Assembly: GCA_002402295.1 (NCBI GenBank)
Contig: DHFO01000053.1
Coordinates: 1 to 9,103, forward strand
Direction: 5' to 3'
Length of the DNA: 9,103 nucleotides
From: Caldiserica bacterium UBA4822
GTDB taxonomy: Bacteria; Caldisericota; Caldisericia; Cryosericales; Cryosericaceae
Shown: piece by piece, positions 5,997 through 9,103 of the stretch
Numbering within the stretch: position 1 is the stretch's first letter
Layout: every line of letters begins with the position of its first letter
Notes under the pieces: generated by a model
What the model saw: the letters and a program-made list of their open reading frames with translations, nothing else
Told to the model about the DNA's origin: nothing
The model's database searches: none
Program-made: the position numbers and the translations under genes

Positions 5997-6713
5997 CGTT
6001 CGCGGAGTCTGTCGTCGAAGACGCCTGTCTGTCGTGGGCTGAGGAGATCGGCTTCCAGGTCGTTGCCGGTCCTTCCATCGCCCCCGGCGAACCTGCGGCC
6101 GAACGTTCCTCGTACGAGCAGGTCATCCTTGAGAGTCGTCTGCGCGCCGCGCTGAAACGGCTGAACTCTTCTATTCCTTTTGACTGTCTGGATGATGTAG
6201 TACGACGACTAGAGCGGCAGGAAGTCCCCTCGCTGGTGCAGAGCAACCGGTTGTTTCACCGGTGGCTGGTGGATGGCTTCCCGGTCGAGTACCAAGGGAC
6301 AGATGGCAGCATCAAGGGCGACCTGGTACGGCTGGTGGACTTCGACCATCCGGAGGCCGACGACTGGCTGGCGGTCAATCAGTTCACCGTTATCGAAAAC
6401 AAGCACAATCGGCGGCCTGATGTGGTGTTGTTCATCAATGGTCTGCCGCTGGTGCTGCTGGAACTGAAGAACGCCACTGATGAGAACGCCACCATCTGGA
6501 ACGCCTGGCAGCAGTTTCAGACCTACAAGGCCGAACTGCCGACCCTGTTCAGCTACAACGCCCTGCTGGTGATCTCCGATGGTGTTGAAGCCCGTATCGG
6601 TACCTTAACGCATCCTGCGTAAATACGGCTATCCGCCGGACAAGCAGGAGAAGGCAAACCAGATTGTGCTGGAGCAGACCGAGGTGCTGTCTGAGGGGTG
6701 GGCGGCAGCGTGA
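5993..6713 (+). pseudogene. hsdR: Type I restriction subunit HsdR, inactivated by a large internal deletion
   Basis: GTG 5993 opens a frame whose first ~205 residues are the HsdR N-terminal PD-(D/E)xK nuclease domain. D143 lies in RRPDVVLFING, E157-x-K159 in VLLELKN, and the QxxxY motif in QFQTYK (174-179). After SDGVEARIGTLT (195-206) the frame hits TAA at 6620-6622. In the next frame, bases 6609-6710 encode RILRKYGYPPDKQEKANQ and then LEQTEVLSEGWAAA, ending TGA 6711-6713. This is what I recognise as the extreme C-terminus of HsdR of this type. Full-length HsdR is about 1000 residues, so roughly 2.3 kb is missing, including all helicase/translocase motifs. The join lies at about 6603-6611 and is out of frame. 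A 209-aa nuclease-domain fragment may still be translated but cannot translocate DNA. An assembly or recombination artefact is the alternative explanation. Confidence 0.9.
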
Positions 6714-6741
6714 TACCGAAGAACAAAGGACCATTGACACC

Positions 6742-8127
6742 ATGAATACTACCGCAATAACCATTATCGATACCCATTGTCATCTCTACTACGATGATTT
6801 CCAGCCTGACTGGGATCAGATGCTTGAACGGGCCGAGACAGCCGGTGTCAAAGGAATGGTTGTGGTCGGTGCTGATGCGGCTTCCAGCCAACAGGCCGTT
6901 GCCATGGCTGCCAGCCATCCAACCATCTTCTGCACGGTGGGTATTCATCCCCATGATGCTGCAGGGGTTACTGAAGCGACTTTCATTGCACTGGAAGAGC
7001 TGGCGCGAAAAACTCAAAAATGCGTTGCCATCGGCGAGATCGGCCTGGACTTCTTCAAAAACCGTTCACCCCGTGAAGATCAGGAACGGGTCTTCCGGCG
7101 CTTCCTGCAGATGGCCCGTGAGCTTGACAAACCGGTGGTGATCCATGACCGGGATGCCCATGCAGAAACCCTGACCATGATCAGGGAAGCAGGCGTGACA
7201 AAGGGTGTGATGCACTGCTTTTCCGGTGACCTGCCCTTTGCCCGGCAATGTCTGGATCAGGGGTTATACCTCTCCATTCCCGGCACGGTCACCTACCCTT
7301 CCAATGAGCAGCTACGGAAAGTGGTGCGGAACGTACCGTTGGAGCGTCTGTTGCTGGAGACCGATTGTCCGTATCTCTCACCGGTACCCCATCGTGGTAA
7401 GCGCAACGAGCCGTCCTACACCCGTATTACTGCAGAAAAGGTGGCTGAACTGCGTGGACTGTCTGTTGAGGATGTGGGCAGGATCACCACCATGAACGCC
7501 GGACGTCTGTTTGGCATTCCGCTCTGGGATTCATCCACCAAGATCGCCTACCGAATCAGAAATTCCCTCTACCTGAACATTACCAATCGCTGTTCAAACC
7601 ACTGTACTTTCTGCGCAAAGTTCGATGAATTTACTGTTAAAGGTCACAACCTGCTGCTGGATCATGAGCCGGGTTTTGAGGAGGTAATGGCGGCCATTGG
7701 TCAGCCAAGTGATATTGACGAGGTGGTGTTCTGCGGCTTTGGTGAGTCACTGCTGCGTCTGGATCTGGTCAGGCAGGTGACTGCTGCGCTCAAACAGCGC
7801 GGCTACAAGATCAGGATCAACAGTGATGGACAGGCCAATCTGGCTCACGGACGCAACATCCTGCCGGAACTGGCTGGGCTGGTTGACAGCATCTCCATCA
7901 GCTTGAACGCGCCGGATGCCGCAACCTATGCCCGGCTTTGCAACACCCCCTTTGGTGAAGCAGGCTGGCAGGGAATCTGTGATTTCTTGCGTGAAGCGCC
8001 CCGGTATATCCCTGAGGTGACCGCTACAGCCGTCACCATCCCCGGTGTAGATATTGAAGCCTGCCGCAGGGTGGCTGAGGGCTTGGGTGTGCAGTTCAGG
8101 GTGCGGGAGTACGCCGAGGTAGGGTAG
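6742..8127 (+). CDS. TatD-family metal-dependent hydrolase fused to a TatD-linked radical SAM domain
   Basis: The 461-aa product starts at ATG 6742, with AAAGGA (6725-6730) upstream. Earlier in-frame ATGs fall inside the hsdR remnant. Residues about 8-260 are a full TatD hydrolase (TIM barrel, two metals). They include DTHCH (10-14; H12, H14), IGEIGLD (98-103; E99), VIHDRDAH (H135), HCFSG (H158) and ETDCPYL (D208). TatD proteins act as 3'-5' DNA/RNA exonucleases or related hydrolases. Residues about 272-461 form a compact radical SAM domain. Its CxxxCxxC motif is CSNHCTFC (C284, C288, C291) for a 4Fe-4S cluster, followed by CGFGES (glycine-rich AdoMet loop). It matches the family known as TatD-linked radical SAM proteins, usually encoded beside tatD and here on the same polypeptide. 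The substrate of the radical SAM part is unknown. Both domains look intact; the protein should be cytoplasmic. Confidence 0.93.
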   Translation: MNTTAITIIDTHCHLYYDDFQPDWDQMLERAETAGVKGMVVVGADAASSQQAVAMAASHPTIFCTVGIHPHDAAGVTEATFIALEELARKTQKCVAIGEIGLDFFKNRSPREDQERVFRRFLQMARELDKPVVIHDRDAHAETLTMIREAGVTKGVMHCFSGDLPFARQCLDQGLYLSIPGTVTYPSNEQLRKVVRNVPLERLLLETDCPYLSPVPHRGKRNEPSYTRITAEKVAELRGLSVEDVGRITTMNAGRLFGIPLWDSSTKIAYRIRNSLYLNITNRCSNHCTFCAKFDEFTVKGHNLLLDHEPGFEEVMAAIGQPSDIDEVVFCGFGESLLRLDLVRQVTAALKQRGYKIRINSDGQANLAHGRNILPELAGLVDSISISLNAPDAATYARLCNTPFGEAGWQGICDFLREAPRYIPEVTATAVTIPGVDIEACRRVAEGLGVQFRVREYAEVG

Positions 8128-8129
8128 CC

Positions 8130-8588
8130 TTATTGATCCAAGGCCAGATGCTCTTCATAAATCCTTTTAAGATAGGTGTGTGAGACCGATTTCTTAAACT
8201 CTTTCTTGAAGTACTCCGACAGCTGCCGCCACGAAAGCCCCTCTTCTTCCCGCAGTCTGATCAGTTCGGTCAGGTAGTTCTTCTCCAGTGAGTTGCGCAG
8301 CCGTTTCTTGTAAGGCTTGTGTTCCCTGATCTGCGGCAGCACCTGGGGTGACTGCTCCAGCCAGAGCTGTTTCAGCACCATCAGGAATGCAGCATAGCCG
8401 GTCTCACCGGTACGGCCTGCAGCACCAATCCCCTGCGCCACCCACTCCTTGTACAGTTCCCGCTGCCGACGATGCACCTCAATCCGCAACCCTTCCTCAA
8501 GCCGGGCATACAGCTCACCCAGGGCACTACGCTGTTCTGCGGTAAGTCCGGTCAGCCGCTCAACGGCCTGATCATCGTAGCCGGCCAT
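8130..8588 (-). CDS. Small basic/acidic helical protein of unknown function with HTH-like C-terminus
   Basis: This is a 152-aa protein, strongly charged and helical, with no signal peptide or membrane segment. The ATG is at 8588-8586 on the minus strand, with AGGA about nine bases upstream. I do not recognise a named family. The N-terminal half (about 15-85) is predicted helical, with GELYARLEEGLRIEVHRRQ. The C-terminal part (about 105-146) contains LIRLREEEGLSWRQLSEYFK and then VSHTYLKRIYEE. This has the spacing of a resolvase- or transposase-like helix-turn-helix (GLSWRQL as the turn, then a recognition helix around HTYLKRI). A DNA-binding accessory role is therefore possible. It lies tail-to-tail with the TatD fusion, with only 2 bp between stops and no visible terminator, and is divergent from amrS. 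Its regulation cannot be read. Reality as a gene is supported by length, start context and a clean protein-like composition. Confidence 0.75.
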   Translation of the reverse strand: MAGYDDQAVERLTGLTAEQRSALGELYARLEEGLRIEVHRRQRELYKEWVAQGIGAAGRTGETGYAAFLMVLKQLWLEQSPQVLPQIREHKPYKKRLRNSLEKNYLTELIRLREEEGLSWRQLSEYFKKEFKKSVSHTYLKRIYEEHLALDQ

Positions 8589-8634
8589 TTCAGTACGTCC
8601 TGCTTGCGGTACTCGTGACCAGCACCATCGTAAT

Positions 8635-8716
8635 CCCCCTCCCCGGCCCTCCCCATCCTGGGGAGGGAGACAGGCTGTTGCTCCTCCACCCAGCGGGGAG
8701 AGGTTGGGAGGGGGGG
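8635..8716. repeat. GC-rich dispersed-type palindromic repeat in the divergent intergenic region
   Basis: Outer arms CCCCCTCCCC (8635-8644) and GGGAGGGGGGG (8706-8716) enclose a perfect inner hairpin, CCCTCCCC-ATCCT-GGGGAGGG (8647-8667). A second, imperfect hairpin lies around CCTCCACCC-AGC-GGGGAGAGG (8682-8703). The whole can fold into a cruciform or branched hairpin. Elements of this CCCTCCCC/GGGGAGGG design recur as dispersed intergenic repeats in many proteobacterial genomes. I cannot see copy number from one window. Confidence 0.75.
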
Positions 8717-8728
8717 TACGTTTGACTC

Positions 8729-8749
8729 AAAAAAACACGATGTTTCGTG
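8729..8749 (-). terminator. Weak minus-strand terminator-like hairpin
   Basis: CACGA-TGTT-TCGTG (8736-8749) is a perfect 5-bp stem. Read on the minus strand it is followed by seven Ts (8735-8729). The stem is short and there is no upstream minus-strand gene in view for it to terminate, so it may be fortuitous or block antisense transcription from the amrS promoter region. Confidence 0.25.
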
Positions 8750-8824
8750 ATATGAGCGAGAAAAAACAGTGCTCTCTGCGTACTGCTTTGTCTGTGCATG
8801 TCAAACTCCATCAGGTTCCGGGAA

Positions 8825-8868
8825 TCAACCGGTTGAATAGACACCGTGCTATCAGGTATAGATATACC
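8825..8868 (+). promoter_or_regulatory. Possible amrS promoter with two palindromes
   Basis: TTGAAT (8833-8838) and TATAGA (8857-8862) are separated by 18 bp and resemble sigma-70 -35 and -10 boxes, 43 bp upstream of the amrS ATG. The -35 box is partly inside a perfect 12-bp palindrome, TCAACCGGTTGA (8825-8836). The -10 box lies inside GGTATA-GA-TATACC (8855-8868). Operator function is inferred from position only. Confidence 0.35.
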
Positions 8869-8904
8869 AGCCTTGTGCAAACTTGCAAGAAAGAGGTGGC
8901 TGTC

Positions 8905-9103
8905 ATGCCCCAGGAAGCGCTTTGTTTTGAACGGTTGCCCCAGCAGGCGGTCCGCTGCAGCCTCTGTCGTCACCGCTGCACCATCCCTGAAGGGAGGCGC
9001 GGCATCTGCCGGGTACGGGAAAACCGTGGCGGGACGCTGTATTCTCTGGCAGCAGGTCTGCTTGTGGCCGAACAGGTTGACCCGATTGAAAAAAAACCGC
9101 TCT
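8905..9103 (+). CDS. amrS: AmmeMemoRadiSam system radical SAM enzyme AmrS, N-terminal part (cut by window edge)
   Basis: Sixty-six codons are visible from ATG 8905, preceded by GAGGTG at 8893-8898. An in-frame GTG at 8896 overlaps that SD and is less likely. The N-terminus carries the family's cysteine pattern, CSLCRHRC (C18, C21, C25) plus C35 in GICRVREN. It continues through YSLAAGLLVAEQVDPIEKKPL, and DPIEKKPL is a hallmark of AmrS, the pyruvate-formate-lyase-activase-like radical SAM enzyme of the AmmeMemoRadiSam system. The partners carry AMMECR1 and Memo-like domains and would be expected nearby, to the right of the window. The catalytic CxxxCxxC cluster motif lies downstream of the edge and is not seen. 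The substrate of the system is not firmly known to me. The gene is transcribed divergently from the 152-aa gene. Confidence 0.9.
   Translation, partial: MPQEALCFERLPQQAVRCSLCRHRCTIPEGRRGICRVRENRGGTLYSLAAGLLVAEQVDPIEKKPL

Noticed and set aside
6734..6739. TTGACA resembling a -35 box
   Set aside because: It lies immediately before the TatD ATG and has no -10 partner upstream of the start.
6664..6741. N-terminal extension of the TatD fusion from an upstream ATG
   Set aside because: The added 26 residues are an out-of-frame reading of the hsdR tail and are absent from the TatD fold, which starts naturally at IIDTHCH.
8590..8973. 127-codon minus-strand frame upstream of the 152-aa gene
   Set aside because: It runs through the GC-rich palindrome and opposite the amrS start, and its product is repeat-derived (proline, glycine and serine rich).
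1..9103. CRISPR arrays, tRNA or rRNA genes and insertion sequences
   Set aside because: No regularly spaced direct repeats, no tRNA-like cloverleaf and no transposase were seen.

Overview
The window looks like a chromosomal stretch from a Gram-negative bacterium, most likely a Geobacter-like member of the Desulfuromonadota. That assignment is an inference. It rests mainly on the right flank, which carries a TatD nuclease fused to a radical SAM domain and the start of an AmmeMemoRadiSam radical SAM gene (amrS). No rRNA or other phylogenetic marker is present.

Bases 1-6713 are a plus-strand defence island built around a type I restriction-modification locus. The order is hsdM (5' end outside the window), a Fic-family AMPylase gene overlapping it, a spacer packed with operator-like palindromes, hsdS, a 40-codon stub, a conserved protein of unknown function, a TIR-like protein, a small multi-pass membrane protein, a 420-bp gap, an EVE/PUA-like protein, and a broken hsdR. 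The hsdR gene keeps its N-terminal nuclease domain and its last 34 codons but has lost the motor and helicase region between them. The locus should therefore still be able to methylate DNA but not restrict it.

The TIR-like gene and the membrane-protein gene are 3 bp apart. They form the best candidate for an independent Thoeris-like defence pair (TIR sensor/signal enzyme plus membrane effector). The EVE gene is translationally coupled to the broken hsdR by a GTGA overlap. The 179-aa gene and the TIR gene share a near-identical leader and Shine-Dalgarno block, which contains half of the palindrome found between fic and hsdS. This hints at common control or common ancestry.

Bases 6742-9103 look like ordinary host chromosome: the TatD-radical SAM fusion (+), a tail-to-tail small protein of unknown function (-), a divergent intergenic region with a GC-rich dispersed palindrome and several smaller inverted repeats, and the first 66 codons of amrS (+). 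The broken hsdR tail ends 28 bp before the TatD start, so the island's right edge lies close to 6713-6741.
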